Below are positions 23,267-35,487 of a stretch of DNA of 64,000 bases, piece by piece. The first letter of the stretch is position 1. Every line of letters begins with the position of its first letter. The notes beneath the pieces were generated by a model that ran no database searches, was not told the DNA's origin, and was given only the letters and a program-made list of their open reading frames with translations. The position numbers and the translations under genes were made by a program. The stretch is from Thermothielavioides terrestris NRRL 8126 (Eukaryota > Ascomycota > Sordariomycetes > Sordariales > Chaetomiaceae), in NCBI RefSeq assembly GCF_000226115.1, contig NC_016459.1:3912501-3976500 (forward strand), read 5' to 3'.

Positions 23267-23800
23267 ATGCCAAAAAACACCCTCTACCTGGTCACCTACG
23301 ACCGCGGCCGGCATCCTCTCACTGGCCAACCCAAGCCACACCACTGGGCATACTTCCTCGACACCACTACCAACGACACGACTACTACTACTTCCATTAC
23401 TACCAGCCCGCCACCCACCAGCGACACCCCCCATTCCCCAGCCCGCGAAGCCCCGCGCCAAGAACAACAACAACAGCAACAACCTCGCGGCCTGATCTTC
23501 CAGCTGCGCGGCATGCCAGGCGGCTTCCACTACCCGGGGCCGGAACGCCTCGACGCCGCGCAGGGCGGCGAGCCGGGGCCGGTGCGCGAGATGCTGGAGG
23601 TCGGGCAGGTGGACGCGGGGGACGTCGCGGCCGTGCACGAGGTGTTGGCGGGCGTGCAGGTCGTGCAGGACGAGGGCGCCGCGTGGAATTGTCAGGACTG
23701 GGCTCTGACTGGGTTGGTCAGGCTGAAGGAGAGGGGGTGGGTTTATGAGGGGATTGGAGGGGAAGGTGTGGTGGGGTGGTTGAGGGGTCTTGAGCGGTGA
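23267..23800 (+). CDS. DUF6914-like protein, 177 aa, single exon
   Basis: An ATG opens a frame beginning MPKNTLYLVTYDRG, followed by HHWAYFLD, a Thr/Pro/Gln-rich insertion (about residues 35-72, with QQQQQQ), then GLIFQLRGMPGGFHYPG and near the C-terminus WNCQDWALTGLVRL. The 'LYL..Y.RG...HWA..' start and 'WNC..W....L..L' end are the pattern of a family of small fungal proteins annotated as DUF6914, of unknown function. The TGA stop is at 23798-23800. The start lies only 212 bp from the edge of the Copia LTR, so the retroelement sits in or beside its promoter. No RIP-like damage is visible in the gene. Confidence 0.75.
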   Translation: MPKNTLYLVTYDRGRHPLTGQPKPHHWAYFLDTTTNDTTTTTSITTSPPPTSDTPHSPAREAPRQEQQQQQQPRGLIFQLRGMPGGFHYPGPERLDAAQGGEPGPVREMLEVGQVDAGDVAAVHEVLAGVQVVQDEGAAWNCQDWALTGLVRLKERGWVYEGIGGEGVVGWLRGLER

Positions 23801-24619
23801 GGATGGATCGGCTGATGGCGGGGGAGGGAAGGTTGGTCTCGTTCGCCTTTTGGGCAAGCCGCTATGTACATGGATGAGGGTTCTGCCAGGAGTATCTTCT
23901 ACGTCTGGAATGCCTTCAACCGCGCGTTGTTGCGCTGGGTTTATGGAAGCGGCTTTTCGCGCGACTGTTCTTGCGAGCTTGGTCTCCTCCTTCGGAGGTG
24001 GTGATGTCGTGCCGCAGACAGCGACAATCCATCCAACAAGCACCACATGGGGGATGTCTTACCGTACGACGGCCACGTGTCTTGTAACATCGCGCGCAAG
24101 TACGGCATGGAAGCGTGGCTCGTGTTCTGCGCAGTGTCTCTGAGCATGCCTGTCTCAGATGCGGTGATCGTGTGACATAGTCTGCTGTGTGACCTGGATT
24201 ACCTGTGCGTCTCCATTCCTGCCATGTCAGGCCTTACAGGCACAGAATGGGCACTATAACTGAGATAGGATTTCATTTGCTTGGACCTTCCGGAAAACCT
24301 GCAGTGGGCAATTAATTACCTTGGGTTGACGTTGTCGAAGGCATTACACGTCGTTCTTGACGCATGGCGCCGGAGTAGGATAACGAAGAGAAGACACAAC
24401 GTCGCTATGAGGAACGTATGGAGGCATATCGTGATCTGCATTTGAGTGAAAAGTGGCTAGGCTGGGACGTTGACACCATGTAACCATGATCTGTCAGGTA
24501 CCTTATCCTTATTGAACGTGTGAACGAACAAGGTGGTCGCCATCCGTATCGAATTCCCCAGTAAACCTGAGAAGACAACGACCGCACCCCTAATTTTTAC
24601 CCAACGCATCGCAGCACCA
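23801..24619. other. Intergenic between convergent genes
   Basis: Lies between the 3' ends of the DUF6914-like gene and the kinesin gene. No coding signal beyond short chance frames. Confidence 0.55.
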
Positions 24620-25055
24620 CTACACAGTCATGTAATAATACCTCGTCGCCTCATCCCACTCCATCAACACCTCCGCCTCCATCTCCTCCACCCGCACCAC
24701 CACCTGCCGCCACAACCCCACCCCAAACGACCCCGGCAACAGCCCCGGCACGACCGTCGCACAGAGGTATGCATCCCCCAGCCCCGACCCCTCGCCGCCG
24801 GGGTTGACCAGCACCCCCTTCATGTCCCTCACCCCCGCCCCCACCGCCGCCGCCGGGCACAGCACCACGGCGTAGGCGACCTGCCCGCCGGTCGCGGCAA
24901 CACACGCGTACTTGGGCGGCGGGCGCCAGCGGACCACCATGCCGGGCCGGATGCGCTGCTGGAACGGGACTGCGGCGGCGGCGGCCTGGTCCGGGTCGGC
25001 GCTTGAGTCGAGTTGGGCGAGGCGCGCTGCTGCTGTCGAGGCGAGGGGGTCGGTT

Positions 25056-25091
<36 letters not shown>

Positions 25092-26705
25092 TTGTTGTTG
25101 TCTCGGCCCGTCGTCGCCGGCAAGGAGGAGAGCTGATGCTGGGAGTCGATGTGCAGTTTCCAGAGTTTGGTGTGGAAGGCCTGGGCTTGCTCCGGGGACA
25201 CGCCGGGGGTCTTGAGGCAGCGTGAGAGGAACTCTGGGGCGGGCAGGCGCAGGAGCTGCGGGCCTGTTTCGAGCGGGGCGAGGATGGAGGCGGTGATGGG
25301 TGGGTCGCCGGACTGGGAGGATGAGAAACGTTAGCTGGCTGGCGCAAGCAATCGCCGTGGAGTAGATGGGAGTGGTGTGCTTGGGATGCTTACATTGCGC
25401 TCGATCCAGTCCCGGAGTTGCTCGTTGTTCCAGGTGGCCGGCACGGTGGGGCTGTACTCGGCTGCTTTGGGCCGGGAGACGAGCACGCGGAGCATCTCGG
25501 CGTAGCGCAGGGTGTTCTTGCTGGCGCCCACGTCGGCCAGGCAGGGATTGACGCATGCCACGACGACGGTCTTGCAGCTGCGCGCGCTGGCCGGGTCGAA
25601 GACGTGCTTGAGCGTCTTGGTCAGCGTGCTCTGCCGGAAGGGCACGTAGGCGGGCTTTCTGCTCGCTTTGCCGGCGAAGGCGTCGGCGTCGGCGAGGGCG
25701 CGGCCGCGGATGCAGTCTTTGAGGACCGACAGGCTAGTGTTGATCTCCTTCGCTTCCTTCATGCGGGTTGTGTCGTGCTCTGTCTTGTCACGGGCTGCTT
25801 CGGATCCTGCGAGGTCGACCAGGTAAAGAAGGCCGTCTTCGGCCGAAGGCAGAAGGGGATTCTCGAACCGGAGACGGCAGATGGCGTGGGAGCGCGACGA
25901 GGTGTCGTTCTTGAGCGTGGGCGCTGTTCGACGGAGGAATGCAGCAGCCTCGATGAACTGGAGGAGAGCGTCCTTGTCCGTGACCCTGTGCTCCAAAGCA
26001 CCAGCCATCTGGGTATTGCCGAAGGAGTCTTCGAGGATCGAAATCTGTTTACGATCGTTTAGCAAGTCTGAGGAGGGCTCTTGTTAGTGCACACAATCCC
26101 GTCGGCCCGAATACATGACACTATCCTACCAAAGGCGGTCTGTCCCGCTAGCTCGATGACGGAGATGTGTATCTTCCTCTCGCCGTCCAGCGACCCGTCC
26201 ATCAGAGTCTCCGCAACGTGCCGTTCCAAGCCGCTGACGGTATACGTTTTCCCGGAACCTGTCTGGCCGTATGCGAACATAGTTCCGACGCCACCGCCCC
26301 AAGCCCATGGCACAAGCGGCTTGACCACCGATTCGTAGATCTCGGGAGTAGCGGCATCGGGACCAAACACTCGGTCAACGGTGAAACTGAACGACTGTAT
26401 GCCGTCAGCCAGGGTGCCTACCTCCTATTCAACACATTCGGTAGACAAACGTTAATTGTGGGCAGTCCTCTCACCGGCCTCCGGAGCTCGTGTAAGTCGA
26501 CCATGTTGGAGTCAGCGCGTTGGTAAACCCCCTGGGGGAACCCCTGAGCGATTTCATCCTCCAGCATGGGCCGGATGCGTGCGCTGACCACGATTTCAGA
26601 GCTTGCAGAGGTGGAGTTGGTCGCTTTTGCGCCGGGCGAGCTCGGCTTGAAGGTCGACACGAGTCGCTTGTAGCGCTCGGCGTGCTCAATGATAAACTCG
26701 TCCAT
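24620..26705 (-). CDS. Kinesin motor protein, kinesin-13/KIF24-like, 630 aa, 4 exons
   Basis: Exons on the minus strand are 26705-26475, 26424-26130, 26067-25394 and 25312-24620. All introns are GT-AG (50, 62 and 81 bp) and all phases close. The motor domain covers about residues 35-400: SARIRPM at the start, P-loop AYGQTGSGKT, switch I SSRSHAICR, switch II LVDLAGSE, and the microtubule-binding region YVPFRQSTLTKTLKHVF. The short N-terminus and the motor type fit the kinesin-13 group, which depolymerise or regulate microtubule ends rather than transport cargo. After the motor comes a Ser/Asn homopolymer (residues about 460-475, from a CTG/TTG repeat) and a globular-looking C-terminus. The start MDEFIIEH is the first ATG in frame; an extra upstream exon cannot be excluded. 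Confidence 0.85.
25057..25101 (+). repeat. (CTG)n(TTG)n microsatellite inside the kinesin ORF
   Basis: About ten CTG units followed by TTG units. On the coding strand these are AAC and AGC codons, giving a run of Asn then Ser. Triplet length keeps the frame, so unit number could vary between strains. Confidence 0.9.
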
Positions 26706-28624
26706 GGCGGCTTCGGCTTGCTCGGGTTGACTCGGTGGATATGGCGCGTTTGAGGGCAGAATGCGGAGTGTTTCGATGAATGAAGAGGCGATGAGCTCTC
26801 AGCCATGTTGAACCCCGACGGAGTCCGAGTCGTTTTAAGCAGAATGGAAAATAAAATGCCGCCGTGGACAAACAATCGCCCCCTGAGGTTCCAGTTACCA
26901 GGCAACGGTGTGTCGCCGGTTGCTGCTCCACTCATGCCGTCCATCAATCGCACCGCAATTGGTGCATTACAGTTGTGCTGCTTCTAGCCAATCCAATCCG
27001 TTCAGTTGTGTTGTCCGCTAGGCATCACCATTTGGAACAAAGCAGGACTTGGCGCACTGCGAATTATTGACAGTGGCGGCTGCCTAAGTCAGAAATACGA
27101 GCCGCCTTCATATGATGCGTTCTTCGAATCCATTGTTCATGGCTCAGGCAGCCGATTTACTTTCGGCGGTCAATACAAACCGTGTGAAGCTTCAAGGGGG
27201 TTGTAGATGCGCCCCAGTAACGTTATCGCCACCCAAATGCGGTGGTAAATAAACTAGCGGACCCAAACACTGGCTCCTGTTGATTGCTGCCTTGGAGAAG
27301 ATCACAGCAAAGATTCCACGGCCAAGAAAGGACGGTTACAGAGCGACAGGAATGTCTAAGCTCTGTTGGATGTTTCCATTTGGCCCTGCCTGGATCCAGC
27401 GTCTCGCCACTTATTATGCAGAGATAAGGTCCCTTTCTTCAGCTTCCACCTTCCGAAGGGATTGCCCATGGGTGGCAGACATCGAAACCCCTTCCACTAC
27501 CGCTAACGGGTGACGAGGATGGTCCCCCACTGATTCCCGTTCCTCCGCAGGGCAGCAATAAAATCATAGTTGTTTTCTTTGCATTCCCAGAAGCACAGGA
27601 AATACAGTCAAGGGTTAACGTGCTCGCAAGTTCGTTGCCTAGCGTGCGTTGGAAGTTTTTTCTGTGATGGCTGATTTGAAACGAGTGAGAAAAGACCTCG
27701 AGGTGGTGTATCTGCCAGGTAGCGATCCAGGCGTGCGCTGATAGTCAGTGGCGGAACGTTTAAGGTCCGTGTTCTCGGCGGACAGTACAAGGAACTCACT
27801 GCTGGAACTCGAGCCAGTTCCTTGTCTCTATTGGGTAGTCGACGACCTAATAGTGCCGAGTGGCATGCACATGCATTGGTACCTTATGTGGCCGAGGACC
27901 TCTCCGTTCCGGGATAGGGCATGACGAAAACATGTGTGTCACAGATCCAGAGCGAACACATTGCTACTGAATCGCCAAGTCAGCCAAATGGTCTATTCCA
28001 TCCTCACGCGTCGGCGCGACAGAACGTGGTGCATAGGTCTTCGCAAGAAGCACGCGAAATCAAACAATACGGCACGCGCGAGGCATCCTTTCTGGGACCT
28101 TGGCCACCCTAGATCCCCGAATCCTTGACTTTCATGGCATTCCGATCCATGGATTGAAGGCAGTCAATTGACAACGTGGCCAGGGCGTGACTGGAAATGC
28201 AGAATGCGCCGCGATTCATGAGGCCTGCCCAATGCCAACTTCACTTTTTACGTACGGTGGCGCTACATCGTAACGCAGCTGGCCTCTTCATCCTAACTAT
28301 CACGCTGCCTTTTAACCGAATCGAGCCAACCGAGGCTGATGATCGGATAGGTAACAATCGCACCATGCCGCAAAAAGGAATAAGTAGGGGGTGCATCAAC
28401 AAATGGTTTTCAGCTTTCAGACCTGCATTAACTTTGCCCCCTGAACCTTGAAAGAGCTAGGATTCCACCCTTACAATTCTGGAAGTTCAAGGTTCCAAGT
28501 CTGGACTTCTCATGCTGCGACCCCGCTTCCACCCCCCTCTCCCACTTACCTATTTCCATGGCCATCGCTCAGCAGCCTCGACACTAATGGCACTCCCACA
28601 GTAACTCGCAACAACCATCTCGCC
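26706..28624. other. Intergenic; divergent promoters of kinesin and the 7TM gene
   Basis: About 1.9 kb with only short unrelated frames on both strands (for example a 77-codon frame at 27280). No RNA gene or known protein was recognised. Confidence 0.5.
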
Positions 28625-30026
28625 ATGGCGTTGTACTCTCCCCCACCACCGGCTCGGCCATTCTCTGATACCAAGCCGGTTCTGTTGGTATCATGGTGGA
28701 TCACGATATTCTGCGCCGTCACCATCGTGGTCCGTCTCCTCGGCCGATGGGTGCGGGTCGAGAAACTCTTCCTCGAGGACACATACGTCGCTGCGGCGCT
28801 CATCCCGCTCTTTCTGCGAATGGCATTCGTGCACCCCATCCTGATCTACGGCACGAACAACGTGCTCGTCCCCGACGGTTCCGTTTTAAGCGACGAAGAG
28901 GCTCAGCGCCGCTCAATCGGCAGCCGCTTGGTCCTGGTCAGTCGGATACTCCAGCCAGCAATGTGAGTCGGCCCGCTGAAAGGCATCTTCGCCCCTGGTT
29001 TAACTGACTCAGCGCAGATTATGGCTCCTCAAAGCCGCGACGCTCGAGTTCTTCCACCGGCTCGTGGGCCAGGCCGGCAAGAAACGCTACAATCTTCTCC
29101 TCCGCTCCTTGCTCGTCTCGCTCCCCGTGACCTTCCTCGCCATCATCATCGCCGACCTGGCCGAGTGCCGGCCTTTCCCCCACTACTGGCAGGTGGTCCC
29201 CGACCCCGGCGGGCAGTGCCGTCAGGGATACGCGCAGCTCCTGACGCTCACCGTCTGCAACGTCCTCACCGACCTGCTGCTGGTGGTCTTCCCCGTGCCG
29301 ATCGTGGTGCGGAGCCGGCTGTCGATGGGGAGGAAGGTGATCCTGGTTGGCTTGTTCTGCCTGCACGTGCCCACGGTGGTGGTGGCGATCTACAGGGTGC
29401 CCAAGATCCTGCAGGAGGACGGATACCAGCCGACGAGGACGATGTGGGCGTCGGCGGAGATACTGGTGGCGACGTTCGCGGCGAATGCGCTTGCCATCGG
29501 CACGTTTGTGAGGGGCACGGGCGCGAAGAAGAAGAGGCTGCGGTATGAGCCTCACTCGGAGTCTGGGCTGGGCTCGAGTGCGCGGCGTGAGTCGAGGGTC
29601 AAGGGCATCTCTCGGCACAAATCAAATTCAGGTGACGACGACGAGGCCGCAGCACGAGGTTTGCCCAACAAGGAGCATCGGCATGCGGGATCAGGCGACA
29701 CGAGTGAAGGGATAACTGCTGATAACGGAGGAAGCGCCTCGAGCCGGAGCGGAAGCCCGGACTTATTGTTCCCGAAGAACCGCTTCGACTCTTCAACGGC
29801 GGACAACGCCACCGCGGTCGTCAAAACTACAACCATAAACATAACCGTCTCGCCGGCACCGAGCCCCCCACACGACGAAGACAGGGACGGAACAAGGGGA
29901 CTGATGCTCAGACCTGTCAATGGCGTGGTCATGGCAAGTATTAGGGGCAGGCAACGAGGCTCAGCCATTCCGCTTCAAAATCTGAACGCCTTGCCTGACG
30001 CCCACGGAGGCCCACGAGGCCAATGA
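28625..30026 (+). CDS. Rhodopsin-domain (SAT4/PTH11-like) seven-helix membrane protein, 448 aa, 2 exons
   Basis: Exons are 28625-28962 and 29018-30026, joined by a 55-bp GTGAGT...GCAG intron. The join completes ILWLLKAATLEFFHRL. Seven hydrophobic segments can be counted, beginning with PVLLVSWWITIFCAVTIVVRLL and ending with WASAEILVATFAANALAIG, with the family's conserved ADLAECRPF loop after helix 4. The roughly 155-residue C-terminal tail is polar and Ser/Asp/Glu-rich and probably cytosolic. Proteins of this fungal family are plasma-membrane or vesicular and some act like receptors, but the ligand is unknown for nearly all. The start was chosen at the ATG just before the first helix. Confidence 0.85.
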
Positions 30027-31725
30027 GAGGGAGAATGATCTTATGGAAGGCATGTCACGGGCCACGATGTCGATCAGGGCTTTCATCACTTTTGCTTTTT
30101 GAGCCAGTCTGTATATCTATGTACGTTATGGTTGAAGGGTTTGCTACAGCTAATCATAGGCGTTTCCTCCGGTATTTCCTCGATGAAGAGCAATCGTTGA
30201 TCACTTTGATGCAGTGCGCTTCCGGGCAATGACTAACTGGTTACCCTGCCGCTCGTTAACCTCCATCAATTCCTCGGGTAGTAAGCAGGCGAACTGTGTC
30301 CTGCATACTGCGCATTAACAAGCGTTCCCCATCGCGTTTCTTCGGTGCTCCCTCAGGGCTAACCGATGCCCAGTTCCGGCCGTCGACGCACCCTTGCCGT
30401 TGCTGTTGCTCCGGCTTCCTGACCGTGTTGCTCGACTGTTGTGGGCGTCATCTCAAACCCGGTCTCGAGTACCTCAACTAGATTGGCGGGCCCGATAACG
30501 CTAGCGCGTAGTGTCCGGGGACGACGAGCTAATTTTGATGTTCCCCGCCCCCTCCCCCCCCGGCAACGCACCATTTCGAACAACCACTTAGCTCCATGTG
30601 GGCATGTGCCGTTCTTGAGTCCCCCAATCCCGGGCCGAGGCTCGGCGGGACCGGTCAACCCTCGCAAATGGAAATCAGGTACACTACCTACACTAGTCGG
30701 TTCTTCTAGCATGCTCTCATGTAGGCCAAGATACCATAGCGCGCCATGGTGGGTGGCTGACACGGTCTTCACTCCCATCTTGGAGCATGAATTGGATCGC
30801 ATCCATGGTTGTAGGAGAATGTCCAGTGTTCTAGAATCACCGCTAGGGAAATATTTCGGTCTGCCCGGATTACACCAGGACTGTCCCTGACCACCTAAAG
30901 ATAAGGGCGCTATGACCATGTCAGCCACCCCTACTGTGCATGTCGCGCTATGCTCTATATATCAAGAACTAGTGCATTGGTGAAACGTTGACGCTATGAC
31001 CGAGGGGGCAACTCCACCGAGTCCACCTCCAGGTCGGGCTCAACATCCGCTTTTCTGGGGAAATATCTCGGTCTGTGGGACTGTCCCTGACCAGGGCGCC
31101 ATGACCATGTCGGTCACCCCGCATGGCACGCGACGGTCTGCAAATCAATAGTGCATTGAATAGTGCATTGGAAACGCTGACGCTTTGACAGAGGGGGGAC
31201 GCCACCTACTAGTGCACCTTCAGGTCTGCTCCTGAGCTCCAAATGGCAAGCATCCCCTTCCCATTTGCCCGACAATCAATTGGTCTTTCGAGGCGCAACC
31301 TACATCGACTTTTTCTCGCCTTCTCCCGCTCAACGCCCAGCGATGAGCACAATCCTCGTGCCAGGCGACTGAACGGCGAGCCACCGTTGAGGCGCCGAGG
31401 CTTTCTCGATGGTGTTGCTGAACCTTACTGAAGGCTCGTCACGGCTACCACTCGGCACGTGCAGACCCGAACCACAACCGGCTGCTTCGAGCTCTTCCCG
31501 AATCGTCCGATCTCCCTCCCTTGAGGTATTTGGCGGACGACCTCGCGCAGCCACACGAGGAGGCCAACACCCGGCACCTGCCTTTGCATCCTGAAACGAC
31601 CGCCTTTCGAAAGCCGCGACTGAGTTCGCCGTGTCACTCAGCCCATGGGCATTTAAGAGGAAACTAAAGCCTGGTGAGAAGAGCAACCAAACACAGCAGA
31701 TTCACAACGCAGCGAGCCACACGCC
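30027..31725. other. Intergenic, contains a diverged duplication
   Basis: Between the 7TM gene and the permease. Overlapping frames on both strands at 30359-30928 have no recognisable product. A roughly 170-bp direct duplication lies at 30844-31220. The last 300 bp are the permease promoter and leader. Confidence 0.5.
30844..31220. repeat. Two diverged direct copies of a roughly 170-bp sequence
   Basis: Copy 1 (about 30844-31014) and copy 2 (about 31057-31220) share ordered blocks: GGGAAATAT.TCGGTCTG, GGACTGTCCCTGACCA, GGGCGC.ATGACCATGTC, GTGCATTGG and AAACG.TGACGCT. Spacing differs by small indels and neither copy is coding. It may be a promoter-module duplication or a decayed tandem repeat. 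Confidence 0.75.
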
Positions 31726-33767
31726 ATGCCACTCGACGGCGACATCCCGATGGACCGACTGTCCCGGACCCGGAGTCCGGCACAAGGCAGCATCTTTACA
31801 TCGCACGGCCTCGACGCGGGGAAGGGCCACCCATCCGTATCCGGGCCCGGCTGGCCCGGCTCGCGCGGCCCCGACGGCCGGGACGATCACGGTTCGAAAT
31901 CCCGCGTCGGCCGCATCATCGACTCGTTCCGCCGCGAGGCCGGCATCAGCGCGACCGCGCTGGTGAATATCCCCGACCATGACGCCAGCGAAGCTCTCGG
32001 CGTGGCCGTCGTCCGCGAACACCACGGGGGGCGGTACTACGACCTGCGCTCGGCGAACGCCAAGACGGCCAGCACGCTGCTGGCGCGCGAGCTCAAGAAC
32101 CGGCACCTGCAGATGATTGCGATAGGCGGGTCGATCGGCACGGGCCTGTTCGTGGCCTCGGGGCAGGCGCTGAGCCAGGGCGGCCCGGCCTCCGTGCTGA
32201 TTGCCTACCTGGTCATTGGCGTCATGCTGTGGTGCACCATGCAGGCGCTCGGCGAGATGGCCGTGGTCTTCCCCGTGGCCGGGTCGTTCTCGGCTTTTTC
32301 GACCCGGTTTCTGGATCCGTCTTGGGGGTTTGCCATGGGCTGGAAGTAAGTTCCCCGAGGAGACCAATCTGTTTTGTGACCAACTGGGGGACTAACGCCG
32401 TCCGGCCGCAGTTATGCCATGCAGTGGATGGTCGTCCTTCCCCTGGAAGTCATCGCTGGCGCCATGACCATCGGGTACTGGAACCCTGGCATTGACAAAG
32501 CCATCTTCGTCACCATTTTTCTTGCCATCATCGTGACTATCAACCTGTTGGGCATTAGAGCCTACGGCGAGGCCGAGTTTGTCTTTGCCATCGTCAAGGT
32601 CACCGCTGTAGTGGGTTTCATGTGAGTCCCGTCTGGTTTGTTCCTTCAAGTTCCTCGTCCCTTGTAGCCCGTTGCGCTGATTAACAGTTTCACAGCCTAC
32701 TTGGCATCGTGATCAACATTGGCGGCACCCCAACGGGCGGCTACATCGGCGGCCAGTACTGGCAAGACCCAGGTGCGTTTCACAACGGTTTCAAGGGTCT
32801 CTGCAACGTCTTCGTCACCGCGGCGTTCGCCTTCGCCGGGACCGAGCTCGTCGGGCTGGCGGCCGCCGAGACGGCCAACCCGCGCAAGTCGCTCCCGACC
32901 GCCATCAAGCAGGTCTTCTGGCGCATCACGCTCTTCTACATCGTCTCGCTGACGCTGGTCGGCCTGCTGGTGCCGTACACGGACCCGCGGCTGCTCAGCG
33001 CGACGAGCATTGCCGACGCGGCGGCCAGCCCCTTCGTGATCGCGATCGAGTCCGCCGGCGCGACGATCCTGCCGAGCGTCATGAACGCCGTCATCCTCGT
33101 CTCGGTCATCTCGGTCGGCAACTCGGCCGTGTTCGGCTCGTCGCGCACGCTGGCCGCGCTCGCCGCCCAGCGCCAGGCCCCGCGCGTCCTCGCCTACGTC
33201 GACCGCCGCGGCCGCCCCCTCGTCGCCGTCCTCACCGTCTCCTCCGTCGGCCTGCTCGCCTACCTCGCCGAGTTCCACGCCCAGAGCCTCGTCTTCGACT
33301 GGCTGCTGGCCGTCAGCGGCCTGAGCACCATCTTCACCTGGGCGAGCACCTGTCTGGCGCACATCAGGATGCGCAAGGCGTGGGCCCTGCAGCGCCGCTC
33401 GGTCGAGGACTTGGCGTTTCGGGCGCAGGCCGGCGTCCTGGGGAGCTGGGTTGGGCTCGTCTGTAATATCTGTGTTTTGGTGGCGCAGATTTGGGTGGCC
33501 CTCTCGCCGCTCCCCGGGAACAGAGGCGATGGGAGCGCGGTGGACTTGGCGAAGAACTTTTTTGTCCAGTGTCTGGCGATCCCGGTGGTGCTGGTTTTCT
33601 GGCTGGGCCATAAGCTGTGGTTCCGGACCCGCTTTGTGACTGCGGAGGAGATGGATATTGACACGGGAAGGAGGGACTTCGGGCGGTTAGAGATTATCAA
33701 GGCGCAGGAGGACGAAGAGCGTCAATCTTGGCCGATGTGGAAGCATTTTTATAGGTTTATCTGTTGA
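31726..33767 (+). CDS. Amino-acid permease, GAP/YAT family, 633 aa, 3 exons
   Basis: Exons are 31726-32345, 32412-32621 and 32696-33767, with introns of 66 and 74 bp. The joins give GWNYAMQW and GFILLGIVINIGG, both expected in this family. The hallmark RHLQMIAIGGSIGTGLFV follows a soluble N-terminus of about 125 residues, and EMAVVFPVAGSF and FAFAGTELVGLAAAE mark the substrate-binding helices. Twelve membrane helices are expected. The C-terminus (MWKHFYRFIC) resembles the short aromatic/Cys tail of Gap1-type permeases. The protein should import amino acids by proton symport at the plasma membrane. In the second intron an AG at 32687 is followed by another at 32695; only the second keeps the frame. 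Confidence 0.92.
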
Positions 33768-35487
33768 CTTCAGTGCTCCGTTGGTTATCAAATAGGATTT
33801 TTGATTTTTTTGCGTTGATCGCCGACATTCGGTTCTTCAGGGCAAAGTGATCCCGAGATGTTTCGGACTTGCGCGCCAATACAATGGGTCTCGGGCGCTG
33901 ATGCCTAGGTAAACATCGTGGCGGCGCCTCGTTGGTCTCAGCTGGGGGGGCCAGCAACTGTCAGGGCTCTTGCAGCCAGCCTACCGTGCGCTCCTTGCGT
34001 TCGCTGTATCGAGGAAACCTCCAGTTTGGGGACGGGAGATCGTTGGCCATGGATTTCGAACGTGTCATGTTTGACCAGTCCCAAGGTGACAAGGCGTTCT
34101 TCATGCTGCCCTATATCGAGAAATTGGCCGTAAGATATCGTGGTGCCCAGGCTTGGTATCGGCATGAAGGCCTGTTGCGGGCGGCGTGACTGCATCAAGG
34201 TACCTAATGTACGCAAACAATCGAGTCGCCCTCGGGGAGTCGCCGTACATGTACCACCAGCTCCCACGTGTTCACCGCCAGGGCGAGCGTCTGACCTGAA
34301 ATATTTTACCACGCAACCGAGTTTGGGGCAAAGTCCGACAAGTCCGATCGATGCTCGGGCGTCCAGGCTTTCCGCCCCCAAGTTGATCAACGGCGGGCCA
34401 AACCGGATAGCATAGCGAGCGAATATTGCGGGGAATCCCTCGGAGGAGGAAAACAGTCGTGGTATTCCGTATCACCTGGCGCCGAAGGATTCGTCGTATT
34501 GGAGACCAGGCACGGCATTGTGAGCTAGGCAGGTCGCAGCAAGTCGTGTTGCTCCGAAGGGCCAGACCGTCTCGGAGCGGCCATGCGCCGGAAAACGCGG
34601 TGCTACAACGCCATTTGATTACCAACAACCAACGAGCATAGTAGCATCGTGACCGGACGAGATGTCCATGGCGGACTCATGATGGTCCTGTGGCCGCTCG
34701 TTGTTGCTCATTGCCCGTCCGAAAATGGCAGGTTGCAGTTGCAGGAACAGGCCGCCTGTGCGATCTTCCACGCCGCAGGGGCAGGTCATGTCTCCTTCGG
34801 AGGAGGGATGATATAGACATGGGATCGGTTTGTATGTAACGTGTAAAGTATTGGCACCGAGGCACCAGCCCCACGTGTCCGGGGCGCCGAGCGAGCGGAG
34901 GAGAGCCCAGCAAGGCGATTGGCGGCTCGGGCTCATTTGACGTGAACGGCGGGTCCGGCAGGTGGGAGGAACAGCCGGCGCCGTTCCCCCGCAGGCGGTG
35001 CAACAATTCGGTCATGCGGCTGCCCCATGTCTTGGTCGTTTGTTGGCAGCCTGCTGTCTGATAGGCTGCTGCCCCTGACCAATGCGGCACTCCGTCCCAA
35101 CTAGACGCGGATCAGCGCCTTGGAAAACACCACCTTCCTGTCCCATAACAAGGCGCGCGCTCCTGCTCCTGCGTCGTGACAGCACTAGCGGGCCACGGCA
35201 TCTGCGTGTATCCCGGAAACCGCGGTCAACGGTGTTCCCGCACCTGGCCCCAGGGTGCATTTTCGGTCGAGTTCGGGGTACGGTGGGCTTTGCATTTCGG
35301 ACGAGATGCCCTGAGCGTGACACTTGCTGGCTGTGCGGATTACAACTCTCCTGTTCTTGAACCCTTTTTGTACCTACTTATTGTACCTACTTAAACTTCT
35401 GATCTGCATTCCTAATTTCATGGAATCGCTTCCTTGCATCATCTCCATGTGTGCAAAGCAGTTGTGCGGCATTGCCTGACCACCGGC
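33768..35487. other. Intergenic
   Basis: About 1.7 kb with only short, overlapping frames on both strands and no recognised product or RNA. The right end is the promoter of the alpha-glucosidase gene. Confidence 0.5.

Noticed and set aside
24651..25556. 301-codon minus-strand frame
   Set aside because: Wrong frame over the kinesin C-terminus and intron; Arg/Pro-rich with no motif.
30359..30928. Overlapping frames on both strands (189 and 149 codons)
   Set aside because: No motif, no splice partners, and part lies in the 170-bp duplication; not enough to call a gene.
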